Assembly: GCF_019492055.1 (NCBI RefSeq)
Contig: NZ_JAICBX010000003.1
Span: 1 to 64,000, forward strand
DNA length: 64,000 nucleotides
Direction of reading: 5' to 3'
Source: Flavimaribacter sediminis
GTDB taxonomy: Bacteria > Pseudomonadota > Alphaproteobacteria > Rhizobiales > Rhizobiaceae
The notes beneath the pieces are model-generated. The model was given only the letters and a program-made list of their open reading frames with translations, searched no databases and was not told the DNA's origin. A program made the translations under genes and the position numbers. Every line of letters begins with the position of its first letter. Within the stretch, counting starts at the first letter, position 1. Shown here in pieces: positions 8,536 through 17,104 of this stretch.

Positions 8536-8840
8536 CAACGAATACTCGGCGCTACAGGAACATTTGGCAATCTGACTGCCGCTATCATCAATTTCTTGAC
8601 GGAATGATAAGGACAGCCGGCAAATTTTATTACGGCGAAACCGTTCCTGCGTGTCAAACTTATTTATTTGAGGGCTAATATTAACGATTCGTATTTTTCT
8701 TTTATATACTACGACCGTCTACAGGAAATGTCCTGCGCCAGACCGCACGTATCGACGTTCATATTGCGGCCGCGATCACTGCCAGCAAGCCAGGAAAGAA
8801 CACAACGCGGGTCGTCGACCGGATTGCGGCGAACCGGATA
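8536..8840. other. intergenic region between MFS gene and Lrp-type regulator
   Basis: About 305 bp without a gene. It holds the 5' region of the MFS gene (an AT-rich patch at 8640-8715 with the promoter-like sequence) and the 3' trailer of the Lrp-type gene. A short CAGGA-AATG-TCCTG hairpin lies at 8722-8735. No coding sequence is supported. Confidence 0.5.
8627..8657 (-). promoter_or_regulatory. putative promoter of the MFS transporter gene
   Basis: A perfect TTGACA (minus strand, 8657-8652) is followed after 19 nt by TAATAA (8632-8627), or by CGTAAT at the ideal 17 nt. It lies about 100 bp upstream of the MFS start in an AT-rich patch. Spacing of the better -10 is long, so confidence is modest. 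Confidence 0.3.
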
Positions 8841-9293
8841 TCAGGCAGTCGCGACAGCCCGCCCTGCCCGTCTGTTGCGGCGCGTTGAAAGATAGAGATT
8901 GGTTTCGCTCGCCGCGACGCCGTCGATCAACCGGATGCGGCGCAACACGGCGTCGAGATCGGCGAGCGTTTCGGCGCCAAACTCCACCACGAGGTCCCAA
9001 CGGCCGTTGGTGGTGTGGATGCTTAGCGCCTCAGGCATGCCCTGCAATTGCGCTATAATCCGGTCCGCGCCCTTGCCTTCGATCGCTATCAGCACGACGC
9101 CGCGCACCGGCTGTTCCCGGACATCCCCCTTGAGTACGGCGGTGAAGCCGACGATTTCTCCGCTCGCAATCAGCCTGTCCAGCCGGCTGCGCACCGTCGC
9201 GCGCGTAACGCCGGCCTGCGCCGCCATCTCGGAGACCGACGCCCTGCCGTCGTTTCTCAGTATTGCGATCAACTTCGCGTCGATTTTATCCAT
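8841..9293 (-). CDS. Lrp/AsnC family transcriptional regulator (putative arginine catabolism regulator)
   Basis: 150-residue Lrp/AsnC protein: helix-turn-helix at residues about 4-55 (DAKLIAILRNDGRASVSEMA, then TRATVRSRLDRLIASGEI) and the RAM ligand-binding domain from about 60, with a typical DLVVEFGAETLADLDAVLRRI segment. It is transcribed away from the arginase gene with a 117-bp gap containing two inverted repeats. By analogy with divergent Lrp-family regulators of rhizobial arginine genes, it probably activates arginase and ornithine cyclodeaminase in response to arginine or ornithine (inference). Confidence 0.9.
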   Translation of the reverse strand: MDKIDAKLIAILRNDGRASVSEMAAQAGVTRATVRSRLDRLIASGEIVGFTAVLKGDVREQPVRGVVLIAIEGKGADRIIAQLQGMPEALSIHTTNGRWDLVVEFGAETLADLDAVLRRIRLIDGVAASETNLYLSTRRNRRAGRAVATA

Positions 9294-9296
9294 AAT

Positions 9297-9310
9297 GATA
9301 ATCTATTATC
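9297..9310. promoter_or_regulatory. palindrome at the Lrp-type gene start (possible autoregulatory site)
   Basis: GATAAT-CT-ATTATC is a perfect 6+6 palindrome four bases upstream of the regulator start codon. Binding there would block its own expression. Confidence 0.35.
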
Positions 9311-9316
9311 GCCAAT

Positions 9317-9388
9317 GTGAATAATATCAAGTCAATTTTGGTTACTATAATGTCTTGAATATGCCGCATGATGAGTAAAATTATTCAC
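9317..9388. promoter_or_regulatory. inverted repeat flanking the arginase promoter (probable Lrp-type operator pair)
   Basis: GTGAATAAT at 9317-9325 is repeated as its exact complement ATTATTCAC at 9380-9388. The arms lie in the divergent regulator/arginase gap and bracket a TATAAT at 9346-9351. Lrp-family proteins bind repeated AT-rich sites and wrap DNA, so paired arms about six helical turns apart fit an activator operator for arginase. Confidence 0.45.
9346..9351 (+). promoter_or_regulatory. -10 element of the arginase operon
   Basis: A consensus TATAAT lies 60 bp before the arginase ATG. No recognisable -35 hexamer lies 16-18 nt upstream, which fits a promoter that needs an activator such as the divergent Lrp-type protein. 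Confidence 0.4.
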
Positions 9389-9410
9389 TATGCAAATTCA
9401 GGAGCAGTCA

Positions 9411-10343
9411 ATGAGCGCCATCAGACTCATCGGCGCCCCGGTGGACCACGGCAGCGCGCAGCGCGGATGCCTCATGGGGCCGGACGCCTTGCGCACGGCC
9501 GGGCTGGAGGCGTCGCTGCGCCGTCTCGGTCACGACGTCGCCGACCTCGGCAATCTGACGCCGGACGCCGTGTCGACGCGATCCTCTCCGAATACAGCGA
9601 TCCACGATCTGGAAACATGCGCAGGCTGGGTTTCCGCGCTCGCCCGGGCGAGCTACGAGGCCCGGCGGGACGACGTGATACCCGTGTTTCTCGGTGGCGA
9701 TCATCTGATGTCGGCGGGCACGGTGGCCGGCGCCGCGCGCCACAGCGCGGGGGAAGGTCGCGAGCAGTTCGTCCTCTGGCTCGACGCCCACACCGATTTC
9801 CATAGTCTCGAGAGCACCGAAAGCGGAAATCTGCACGGAACGCCGGTCGCCTATTTCACGGGCCAGCCGGGCTTCGCGGGATCCTTTCCCGATCTCGAAG
9901 CGGCGGTCAAAACCGGAAATGTCTGCATGATCGGCATCCGGTCGGTCGATCCGGCGGAGCGCGCCAAACTGGCTGACGCGTCGATCGAGGTCTGCGACAT
10001 GCGACAACTCGACGAGGAAGGCGTCGGCGCGCCGCTGCGCAAGTTCCTCGCCCGCGTAGAGCAGGCGAACGGCCGGTTGCATGTCAGCCTTGACGTCGAT
10101 TTTCTCGATCCGCTGATCGCGCCCGCCGTCGGCACGACTGTTCCGGGCGGCGCGACCGTTCGCGAGGCGCATCTCGTGATGGAGATGCTGCACGACAGCG
10201 GCCTCGTGACGTCGCTCGACGTCGCCGAACTCAACCCGTTTCTCGACGAGCGCGGCCGCACAGCGATCCTGATGGCCGATCTGGTGGCGAGCCTTTTCGG
10301 AAAGCGCGTGATGGATCGCCCGACACGGAGCATTTGGCCATGA
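9411..10343 (+). CDS. rocF: arginase
   Basis: 310-residue ureohydrolase that splits arginine to ornithine and urea with a binuclear Mn centre. All signature motifs are present: GGDH at 95-98, DAHTD at 125-129, a SLDVDFLDP motif followed by AVGTTVPGG around 225-245, and the distal active-site Glu in LDVAELNP. The start at 9411 is preferred over one 21 bp upstream because CAGGAG lies seven bases before it. The stop overlaps the ornithine cyclodeaminase start (ATGA), so the two enzymes are translationally coupled. Cytoplasmic. Expression is probably driven by the divergent Lrp-type regulator. Confidence 0.93.
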   Translation: MSAIRLIGAPVDHGSAQRGCLMGPDALRTAGLEASLRRLGHDVADLGNLTPDAVSTRSSPNTAIHDLETCAGWVSALARASYEARRDDVIPVFLGGDHLMSAGTVAGAARHSAGEGREQFVLWLDAHTDFHSLESTESGNLHGTPVAYFTGQPGFAGSFPDLEAAVKTGNVCMIGIRSVDPAERAKLADASIEVCDMRQLDEEGVGAPLRKFLARVEQANGRLHVSLDVDFLDPLIAPAVGTTVPGGATVREAHLVMEMLHDSGLVTSLDVAELNPFLDERGRTAILMADLVASLFGKRVMDRPTRSIWP

Positions 10344-11410
10344 ACACAATCATCCATCCCTCAACGCCGACCGGCGTCAACATCGTGCCATTCGTCAGCG
10401 TCGACAACATGATGAGGCTGGTCCTCCATGTCGGCGTCGAAACGTTTCTCGCGGAACTTGCCGCCTATATCGAAGACGATTTTCGACGCTGGGAGCGCTT
10501 CGACAAGACGCCGCGCATCGCCTCCCATTCGCGCGAAGGCGTCATCGAACTGATGCCGACCAGCGACGGCGAGACTTACGGCTTCAAATACGTCAACGGC
10601 CATCCGAAAAACACGAAGGACGGCCTTCAGACGGTTACAGCTTTCGGCGTGCTGTCCAATGTCCATACCGGTTATCCCGCGCTACTCACCGAAATGACAA
10701 TCCTGACGGCGCTCCGCACGGCGGCGACCTCGGCAGTGGCTGCGAAATATCTGGCCCCGGAGAATGCCGATACGATGGCGATCATCGGCAACGGCGCGCA
10801 ATCCGAATTCCAGGCGATCGCCTTCAAGGCGCTGCTCGGAGTCGATCGGCTTCGCCTCTTCGATGTCGATCCGTCCGCAACGGCCAAATGCGCCGCCAAT
10901 CTGGAAGGCCACGGCTTCAAGATCGCCGCTTGCCGCTCGGCGCAGGAAGCGGTGGAAGGCGCGCAGATCCTGACGACGGCGACCGCGGACAAGCAGTACG
11001 CGACGATCCTCACCGATAACATGGTCGGATCCGGCGTTCATATCAACGCGGTCGGAGGCGACTGTCCGGGCAAGACGGAACTGCATCGCGACATCCTGCT
11101 GCGCAGCGACATCTTCGTTGAATATCCGCCGCAGACCCGCATCGAGGGCGAAATCCAGCAACTCGATCCCGACCATCCGGTCGAGGAACTCTGGCAGGTG
11201 ATAACGGGTCGCGCAGCCGGACGCACCGGCCCTTCACAAATGACGTTGTTCGACAGCGTCGGCTTCGCAATCGAGGATTTCTCGGCGCTCCGCTATGTCG
11301 CCGACAAACTTTCCGCCGCGCCCTATTTCGACGAGCTCGACATGCTCGCCGATCCCGACGACCCGCGCGATCTGTTCGGCATGCTGATGCGGGCGAAAGG
11401 CGCCGACTGA
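10340..11410 (+). CDS. ocd: ornithine cyclodeaminase
   Basis: 356-residue member of the ornithine cyclodeaminase/mu-crystallin family, which converts ornithine to proline and ammonia using bound NAD+. The Rossmann motif is MAIIGNGAQSEFQAIAF around residue 148-164, followed by LRLFDVDPSA. The ACPGKTE-type family strand appears as VGGDCPGKTELHRDIL and the partner segment as IFVEYPPQTRIEGEI. It overlaps arginase by 4 bp and uses its product, giving a two-step arginine to proline route like that encoded on Agrobacterium Ti plasmids and in rhizobial arginine loci. A TTG two codons upstream is an alternative start. Confidence 0.93.
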   Translation: MNTIIHPSTPTGVNIVPFVSVDNMMRLVLHVGVETFLAELAAYIEDDFRRWERFDKTPRIASHSREGVIELMPTSDGETYGFKYVNGHPKNTKDGLQTVTAFGVLSNVHTGYPALLTEMTILTALRTAATSAVAAKYLAPENADTMAIIGNGAQSEFQAIAFKALLGVDRLRLFDVDPSATAKCAANLEGHGFKIAACRSAQEAVEGAQILTTATADKQYATILTDNMVGSGVHINAVGGDCPGKTELHRDILLRSDIFVEYPPQTRIEGEIQQLDPDHPVEELWQVITGRAAGRTGPSQMTLFDSVGFAIEDFSALRYVADKLSAAPYFDELDMLADPDDPRDLFGMLMRAKGAD

Positions 11411-11430
11411 TTTCCACGCGCGATTACGTC

Positions 11431-11451
11431 ACAGGTAATCGATCCCGCGAC
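11431..11451. other. short hairpin between ocd and the DUF1330 gene
   Basis: CGATTAC and GTAATCG form a perfect 7-bp stem with a 7-nt loop. There is no T-tract, so it may be an mRNA-stabilising or processing hairpin rather than a terminator. Confidence 0.25.
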
Positions 11452-11490
11452 ACCGCCCGCCTACAAACGTCCGAAACAGAGGAGACCCTC

Positions 11491-11841
11491 ATGACGGCGT
11501 ATGCAGTAGGCCATCTCACGGAAGTCGATACAGGACCCGCGATCGTCGGTTACCTGGAAGGCATCGACGCGACGCTCGCGCTTTTCAGCGGCAAGTTCCG
11601 CATTCACGGCGGACAACCGGAGAAGCTGGAAGGCGACTGGCTGGGCCACCTGATCGTCATCGAGTTTCCGGATATCCAGGCCGCCCGCGCCTGGTATTGG
11701 TCTGACGCCTACCAAGACATCGTCGCCCTGCGGACGGACAACAGCAAGGGGCATATTTTCCTGATCGAAGGCGTCTCCGACGATCATGCCTCGATCGAAG
11801 TCCTGCAATCCCGGTCCGCCGCTTGGAACAGCCTGTTTTGA
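11491..11841 (+). CDS. DUF1330 domain-containing protein
   Basis: 116-residue protein of the DUF1330 family, a small ferredoxin-like fold related to dimeric alpha-beta barrel proteins. Typical features are the opening MTAYAVGHLTEVD strand, IHGGQPEKLEGDW in the middle and the FPDIQAARAWYWSDAYQDI helix. GAGGAGA precedes the ATG. It is 80 bp after ocd in the same direction, so it may ride on the arginine operon. No function is established for the family; a heme/metabolite-binding or monooxygenase-like role is only suggested by the fold. Confidence 0.8.
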   Translation: MTAYAVGHLTEVDTGPAIVGYLEGIDATLALFSGKFRIHGGQPEKLEGDWLGHLIVIEFPDIQAARAWYWSDAYQDIVALRTDNSKGHIFLIEGVSDDHASIEVLQSRSAAWNSLF

Positions 11842-11884
11842 GCCTGATCAATACGGCGCTGTGGCGGCGTGCTATGGTCCGGGC

Positions 11885-13240
11885 ATGGTAACAAGCGCTT
11901 TCAAATACAAACGCATGACGAAGCGTCTCGACACGCTTGTGCGGACAAAATTATGGGCCCAGGTGCTGGTCGGCCTGTTTCTTGGAATCCTCGTCGGATT
12001 GCTGCTCGGGCCCAATCTCGACCTCGTTGAACGCCGGACCGCCGCCCTGATCGGCGCCTGGCTTTCCCTGCCGGGCCAGCTTTTCCTTGGGCTGGTGGCG
12101 ATGGTGATCATTCCGCTGCTTTCAACCTCGATCATGCTCGGCATCGCAGGCGCCGGCGGAGGCGCCAATCTGAGGCGGCTTGGCTGGCGCCTGGCTATCT
12201 TTATCGTCCTGACCACGGCCGCAGCCGCCATCCTCGGCGCCGGTCTTGTGAGCTATTTCCAGCCCGGCCACATCGTTCCGGCGATCGGCGTGCCGCCCCC
12301 TGTTCCACAGCAGGCCGAACCGGCCGGCGAGATGCTGAAGCAATTGCCGACCGCCCTGCCGCAAATTATCGTGGGACTGATCCCCAAGGATATTGGCGAC
12401 GCGGTCATCGAACATGATTTTCTGCCGATCGTCCTGTTTTCGGTGTTTCTGGGCATCGCCTTCGTCACCTCAGACAAAAAGACCGCCCTGCGCCCGCTTC
12501 TCGCTCTGCTGGAAGCTGTGCTTGCTGTTTCGATGACCGTCGTCAAATGGGCCATGATCCTGGCGCCTTTTGCGGTATTTGGCCTGATCGCCGAGCTCGT
12601 CGCGAACACGGGCGCGGAGACGCTGCTCGGTCTCCTCGCATACATGGCGGTCGTGTCCTTCGGCTTGTTCTGCCTCTATTGCGGCTATGTGATCATCGTC
12701 TCCGTGATTGGAGGCATGCCGCCGCTCGCCTTTATGCGCATTTCAGCGCCGGTCCAGCTTCTGGCCTTTTCGACCTCCAGCTCCGCGGCAGTCATGCCGC
12801 TGTCCATGGAAACGGCCGTCAAGGAGCTTGACGTTCCGCCATCCGTCGCCGGCGTCGTCATCCCCCTGGGCGCCACCATGAACATGGCCGGGACCGCCTT
12901 GTATCAGGCCGCCGCAATTACGTTCCTCGCGCAGATGGCGAACATGTCGCTTGGTCCGTCGGAACTTGCCCTGATCATCATTACGCTCACCGCCACCTCC
13001 ATCGGCGCCCCTGCGGCTCCCGGAGCGAGCGTTGTCATTCTCAGTTCAGTCGCCGGAGGTTACGGCATTCCGGTGACGGGACTGGCCTTCATACTCGGCG
13101 TTGACCGACTGCTGGACATGGCGCGAACGGCGGCCAATGTAACCGGCGACATGGTCGCCTGCCGAATTCTTCGCGGTGTCGTCAGCGAGTATCATCCGGA
13201 GGAAAAACCGCCGGATGAGGTCATCGTCAAGAACGGCTGA
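11885..13240 (+). CDS. dicarboxylate/amino acid:cation symporter (DAACS family)
   Basis: 451-residue secondary transporter of the glutamate/aspartate/C4-dicarboxylate family, using Na+ or H+. The serine-rich hairpin FSTSSSAAVMPLSMETA is near residue 295, the helix-7 GATMNMAGTALYQA motif near 330, and the C-terminal GVDRLLDMARTAANVTGD motif near 395. Starts at 11885 or 11915 are both possible. It lies 43 bp after the DUF1330 gene, on the same strand as the arginine-degrading enzymes, and could import glutamate, dicarboxylates or a related amino acid feeding this route. Substrate is not resolved by sequence. Confidence 0.88.
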   Translation: MVTSAFKYKRMTKRLDTLVRTKLWAQVLVGLFLGILVGLLLGPNLDLVERRTAALIGAWLSLPGQLFLGLVAMVIIPLLSTSIMLGIAGAGGGANLRRLGWRLAIFIVLTTAAAAILGAGLVSYFQPGHIVPAIGVPPPVPQQAEPAGEMLKQLPTALPQIIVGLIPKDIGDAVIEHDFLPIVLFSVFLGIAFVTSDKKTALRPLLALLEAVLAVSMTVVKWAMILAPFAVFGLIAELVANTGAETLLGLLAYMAVVSFGLFCLYCGYVIIVSVIGGMPPLAFMRISAPVQLLAFSTSSSAAVMPLSMETAVKELDVPPSVAGVVIPLGATMNMAGTALYQAAAITFLAQMANMSLGPSELALIIITLTATSIGAPAAPGASVVILSSVAGGYGIPVTGLAFILGVDRLLDMARTAANVTGDMVACRILRGVVSEYHPEEKPPDEVIVKNG

Positions 13241-13244
13241 ACGC

Positions 13245-14909
13245 CTATTCGGCGGCCTGCAACGCCGCCTGCGCGCAGAAACAGGACGCGGCGACGCGCT
13301 TGTCCGCCCGCGCATCGGCAAGATCGAGTCGCTGGCGGATCTGTACGATCTCCACGGTCTCGCCGCGCGCCTTCAGGCAGTCATGCAAGCCTTTCAGGCT
13401 CCAGACATTGTCCGGATGCACCGTTGCGCGGCTCAACTGACCGCCTAATCCGAGATCCTCCCGGAAGACGGCTTCAGCCTCGTCGACGCGGCCCTGTTCC
13501 AGCAGCAAGGCGCCGAGCGCATGCCGCGTCGGCTGCATCCACCCCCAGGGCTCATCGTAGGGAAGACTGTCGTCGATCGCGACCGACCGGCGGAGCGCCG
13601 CAAAGGCTTCGTCATACTCGCCCTTGCGGTACAGAATCTCGCCGCGCAGCATTTCCGTTGCGATCTCCAGCAGATCGACAATACGGTTGTTATGCAGCAA
13701 TCGCGACTCGGGAACCCTGGCCTTGGCCGCGAGAAACGCCTGTTCTTCGGCTTCCGCCTCGTCGATATTGCCAAGGGCGGCGTTCGCAACGCCGCGCGCA
13801 TAATGCACATTGGCGGCGAGCGTGCAGTAAAGTTCGGGGTCTTCCGGCAATTCCAGCGCCATGGCTTCCCGCCACTTGCCGAAGCGGACAAGCACATGCG
13901 GCTCGAAGCCGAGATAGGCCTCGAAATAGTCCGCCATGGGCGGGCTCTCCATGCGCAACATCTCCTCCGGCACGGTCTCCGCCGCTTCTTTAATGGCTCG
14001 CATCGCAGGCTCGAATTGCCCAAGGAACAAGGCGCCGTAGATGACGAAATGGTAATTGTGCAACCGATAGCCCGAATAGATATTGAAGGGCCCCTTGTCG
14101 CGCCAGTATTTGAGGTCGGCCTTGACCGCCGTCTCGTTCCAGTGGACGACGTCGTGATAGTGGCCGCACAGCACATCGATATGTGTTGGCATGTGGATCA
14201 GATGACCGGCGTCCGGCACAAGGGTGCGCAGCGCGTCGCCGGCTTTCAGGGCCTTCTCGGGGAATGGCGACATCTCCATGAGATGGACGTAGAGATGAAG
14301 GATTCCGGGATGTGTCATGGCCGCCGGATCCGTATCCATTGCTTCCTCGAGAACCGCCCGCGCCTCTTCCGTTGAAGCGCCTTGGGCCGGCGCGCCGAGC
14401 TTCAGGTCCCACATTTTCCACGGCGTACGGTTCAAAAGCGCTTCCGCAAAGACCGTGCGGACCTCGAGATTGCTGCGATGCGCCTCGAAAGCCTCGCGCA
14501 TCGCGTCGGCGAAATCGTCGTTCCAGGCCTTCATGTCGTCGACGGGTTCGACCTGCGGATAGCGCGCCGGCAAGGCGCGGATCATTGCGGCTTCCCAGTC
14601 GCTGACCGTATCGACAAGAGCAAGCGCCGACTGCGAGGACTGATAACCGGTCGCAAGCGCCGCCGCTCTGCCCGCGTCGTCGAACAGTTCCCAGGGCATG
14701 TTGTAATTTGGCCCCGCCGCATAGCCGACGCCCCAATGGGCCATGGCGCAGGCGGGATCGGCCTCGATCGCCTTGTTGAAACAGGCGACGGCCTCCTCGT
14801 GATTGTAGCCATATGTCCAGATGAAACCCCGGTCGAACCACAACTGCGCCTCTTCAGAGGACGTCGTAACCGGGAAATGATGTCCGCCCAGATCGTAGTA
14901 ATCGTCCAT
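13245..14909 (-). CDS. tetratricopeptide repeat protein
   Basis: 554 residues if started at the ATG at 14909, which has AGGGGC eight bases upstream. It belongs to a widespread bacterial TPR family that opens with a helix pair like WFDRGFIWTYGYNHEEAVACF followed by ADPACAMAHWGVGYAAGPNYN. Several more TPR-like helical pairs follow (for example ALGALLLEQGRVDEAEAVF near the C-terminus). No signal peptide or catalytic motif is obvious. TPR proteins scaffold protein-protein contacts; the partner is unknown. It is convergent with the DAACS symporter (4-bp gap) and the last gene of the minus-strand glucan-side cluster. Confidence 0.8.
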   Translation of the reverse strand: MDDYYDLGGHHFPVTTSSEEAQLWFDRGFIWTYGYNHEEAVACFNKAIEADPACAMAHWGVGYAAGPNYNMPWELFDDAGRAAALATGYQSSQSALALVDTVSDWEAAMIRALPARYPQVEPVDDMKAWNDDFADAMREAFEAHRSNLEVRTVFAEALLNRTPWKMWDLKLGAPAQGASTEEARAVLEEAMDTDPAAMTHPGILHLYVHLMEMSPFPEKALKAGDALRTLVPDAGHLIHMPTHIDVLCGHYHDVVHWNETAVKADLKYWRDKGPFNIYSGYRLHNYHFVIYGALFLGQFEPAMRAIKEAAETVPEEMLRMESPPMADYFEAYLGFEPHVLVRFGKWREAMALELPEDPELYCTLAANVHYARGVANAALGNIDEAEAEEQAFLAAKARVPESRLLHNNRIVDLLEIATEMLRGEILYRKGEYDEAFAALRRSVAIDDSLPYDEPWGWMQPTRHALGALLLEQGRVDEAEAVFREDLGLGGQLSRATVHPDNVWSLKGLHDCLKARGETVEIVQIRQRLDLADARADKRVAASCFCAQAALQAAE

Positions 14910-15015
14910 TGCCAGCCCCTGTCGTTGCAAGAAGAATACGGTTTACTCGCACTGCCCTTGAGTATAGCAGAAGGTTAGCGTGTTAGAATATGTACTCTGT
15001 GGGGAACGTCACGCC

Positions 15016-15846
15016 CTATTCATACCGTGGCGCCGGCAGCGCCAGAACCGGACAGGGCGCGGCGCGCACCACCTGTTCGGTGGTCGATCCCAGCCAACGC
15101 TCGGAGAGCGACGCCGGGCCTGAATAGACCATGACGATCAGATCAGCCGCGTTTTCATCGGCAATGGCGGGAATGACCTCTTCCGGACGACCCGGACGCG
15201 ACAGCGACTTCAACGCCCCATTTGACAGGTCGGGCGGCGCGAGCGGAAAACCGAGCGGCCCGTCGCCGACATGCAGCGCCTGAACAACGCCGACAGAAGC
15301 CGCCAGTTCACGCTCCAGCCACGTCACCTGATCGACGGCCAGTTGCGGATCGGGTTCGCTGTCGACAGGAAGCAGCACATGGTTGAACCGCAGCGATCCG
15401 TCCGCCGTAACGAACCCCGGCACGCCTTCGCGCACGAAGAGAAACGGCCGGTGGATGCGCCTCGCCAGAGCCTGCGCCACCGAAGGATGCTGCATCGCCG
15501 CCATGCCGCTGCGGCCGTGCGTGGCCATCACGACCATCGAAACGTCGTGCTCATCGAGATAGTGCGACATCACCTCGACCGGATTGCGGCCCGTGGCTTC
15601 GATTTTCGAAATGCGCAAGCCCGTCAGCGGTTCGAGTTCCGCCTGGCTGATGCCGGGATCGACCAGATTCCACCGCGCCAGGGTTTCACGGATATGCGGA
15701 AAGCGCGACCAGTCCTCGCGGCTCGTCCGCCCGTCGCCGACATGCATGATTGTGAGACCGGTCCCGAGCCCGAAGGCGAGTCTGAGAGCATGCCGGAAGG
15801 CGACATGGCTGGATGCGGAGAAATCCGTCGGGTGGAAAATCGTCAT
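15016..15846 (-). CDS. universal stress protein, tandem Usp domains
   Basis: 276 residues made of two Usp folds. Domain 1 begins TIFHPTDFSASSHVAFRHAL and ends near VARRIHRPFLFVREG-like sequence at about 140; domain 2 begins HVLLPVDSEPDPQLAVDQV near 153 and ends with STTEQVVRAAPCPVLALP. The ATP-binding glycine pattern is only partly kept in domain 1 (THGRSGMAAMQHPS) and altered in domain 2, so nucleotide binding is uncertain. Cytoplasmic, usually linked to starvation or oxidative stress. It lies 49 bp downstream of opgC on the same strand and may be cotranscribed with the glucan genes. Confidence 0.87.
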   Translation of the reverse strand: MTIFHPTDFSASSHVAFRHALRLAFGLGTGLTIMHVGDGRTSREDWSRFPHIRETLARWNLVDPGISQAELEPLTGLRISKIEATGRNPVEVMSHYLDEHDVSMVVMATHGRSGMAAMQHPSVAQALARRIHRPFLFVREGVPGFVTADGSLRFNHVLLPVDSEPDPQLAVDQVTWLERELAASVGVVQALHVGDGPLGFPLAPPDLSNGALKSLSRPGRPEEVIPAIADENAADLIVMVYSGPASLSERWLGSTTEQVVRAAPCPVLALPAPRYE

Positions 15847-15895
15847 GGCGTCCCCCGTTGCCGTCGATCGGCCACGCGGAGATCGCCAGAGTTAT

Positions 15896-17104
15896 TCAAT
15901 CACCGCGCGCCACAAGGGTGGATAGGCCGAGATCGCGAATTTGTCCACTCCTGGCTGCAGACCGGTTGCCGGAAAGCTCCCTGTGCCATTCGAGAAACCA
16001 GGCCAGAGCGAACAGCAGCATTGTTCCGCCGCAGACAATAGCAATATCGGACAGGGCGGTGGATCCGTGGGCGATCCTCCAGGCCTGGGCCGCCATCGCC
16101 AACAAGGTTCCGAGCAGGAACACCGGCAAAGCGTGTCTACCGAGGACTGCAAGCGGGTTCCTGGCGGACAGTCTGAAGACCTGGTTCAGCTGCGGGATCA
16201 TCGCGATCAGGTAACCGGCGGCAAGCACGTGAAGAAGGCGCGGCAAGGACAGAAATGTCTTGTCGAAGCCGGTCAGCACCGCCGGAAGATCGAAGGACGC
16301 ATCGACGCCCCAAAGTGGAATGCGCACCCAGGCGAAGGAAAGAACAAGATAGGCGATGCAGCCGATAATCAGGTCCAGTCGCGCCGGCAGTTCTCCACCG
16401 CGACGCAAATACAGCGCCGCAGCGATGCCTATGACAAACAGGAATTGCCAGGACAACGGATTGAGGAACCATACGCCGTCATTCGGATAGTTCGGAAAGC
16501 CGATGCGATACCAGCCGCTGAAAATCCAGATCGATCCTGAAAGCGCGACCATCATGGTCAGGCTGCGCTTCCCGATCGCAAGGAATATCGGAAGCAGAAG
16601 AAGCATGACGGCGTAGACCGGCAGGATGTTGTTGTAGCCGAGCTGATGGCCGAGCGTCACGACTCCAACAAGCGCCGTTGCCGGCTCGGCGATGACCGGC
16701 GCGATGTTGATGGCCTCGAGAAGCTCGGGCCTTGCATAGACGGTCGCCAGGAAGCAAAAGATGCCGAGCGTCGCCAATGTCGTTGCGAGGTGAGCCACAT
16801 AGAGCACGCCCGACCGCCGCCATATCTTCAGCGTCGTGACCAGCCGCGCGCCCTGGCCGTACTTGGCGCCGTAGGCGTAGGCGGCCGAGACGCCGGACAG
16901 CAGCACGAAGATTTCCGCGGCGTCCGAGAAGCCGAAATTCTTTGTCGTCAACCGCTCCAGCGGATTGCCCGGCACGTGATTGACGAAAATCATGATCAGG
17001 CACAGCGCGCGAATGACGTCGATGGACGTGTTCCGGTTCGCAGCATCGCGCGAAAGCGAAACGACGTTGCGGCCGGCATGTGGACCATGCGCTGCGTCTG
17101 TCAT
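15896..17104 (-). CDS. opgC: OpgC-type glucan modification protein (membrane acyltransferase)
   Basis: 402-residue polytopic membrane protein of the OpgC family, which adds succinyl groups to periplasmic osmoregulated glucans. The N-terminal catalytic-type segment reads SIDVIRALCLIMIFVNHVPG (His in helix 1), followed by FGFSDAAEIFVLLSGVSAAYAYG; about ten hydrophobic helices follow. The ATG at 17104 overlaps the stop of the exporter gene by 4 bp, which argues for it over further-upstream in-frame codons. Together with the cyclic glucan synthase and exporter, it most likely decorates cyclic beta-1,2-glucan in the periplasm, as Brucella Cgm and Rhodobacter OpgC do. Confidence 0.87.
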   Translation of the reverse strand: MTDAAHGPHAGRNVVSLSRDAANRNTSIDVIRALCLIMIFVNHVPGNPLERLTTKNFGFSDAAEIFVLLSGVSAAYAYGAKYGQGARLVTTLKIWRRSGVLYVAHLATTLATLGIFCFLATVYARPELLEAINIAPVIAEPATALVGVVTLGHQLGYNNILPVYAVMLLLLPIFLAIGKRSLTMMVALSGSIWIFSGWYRIGFPNYPNDGVWFLNPLSWQFLFVIGIAAALYLRRGGELPARLDLIIGCIAYLVLSFAWVRIPLWGVDASFDLPAVLTGFDKTFLSLPRLLHVLAAGYLIAMIPQLNQVFRLSARNPLAVLGRHALPVFLLGTLLAMAAQAWRIAHGSTALSDIAIVCGGTMLLFALAWFLEWHRELSGNRSAARSGQIRDLGLSTLVARGD

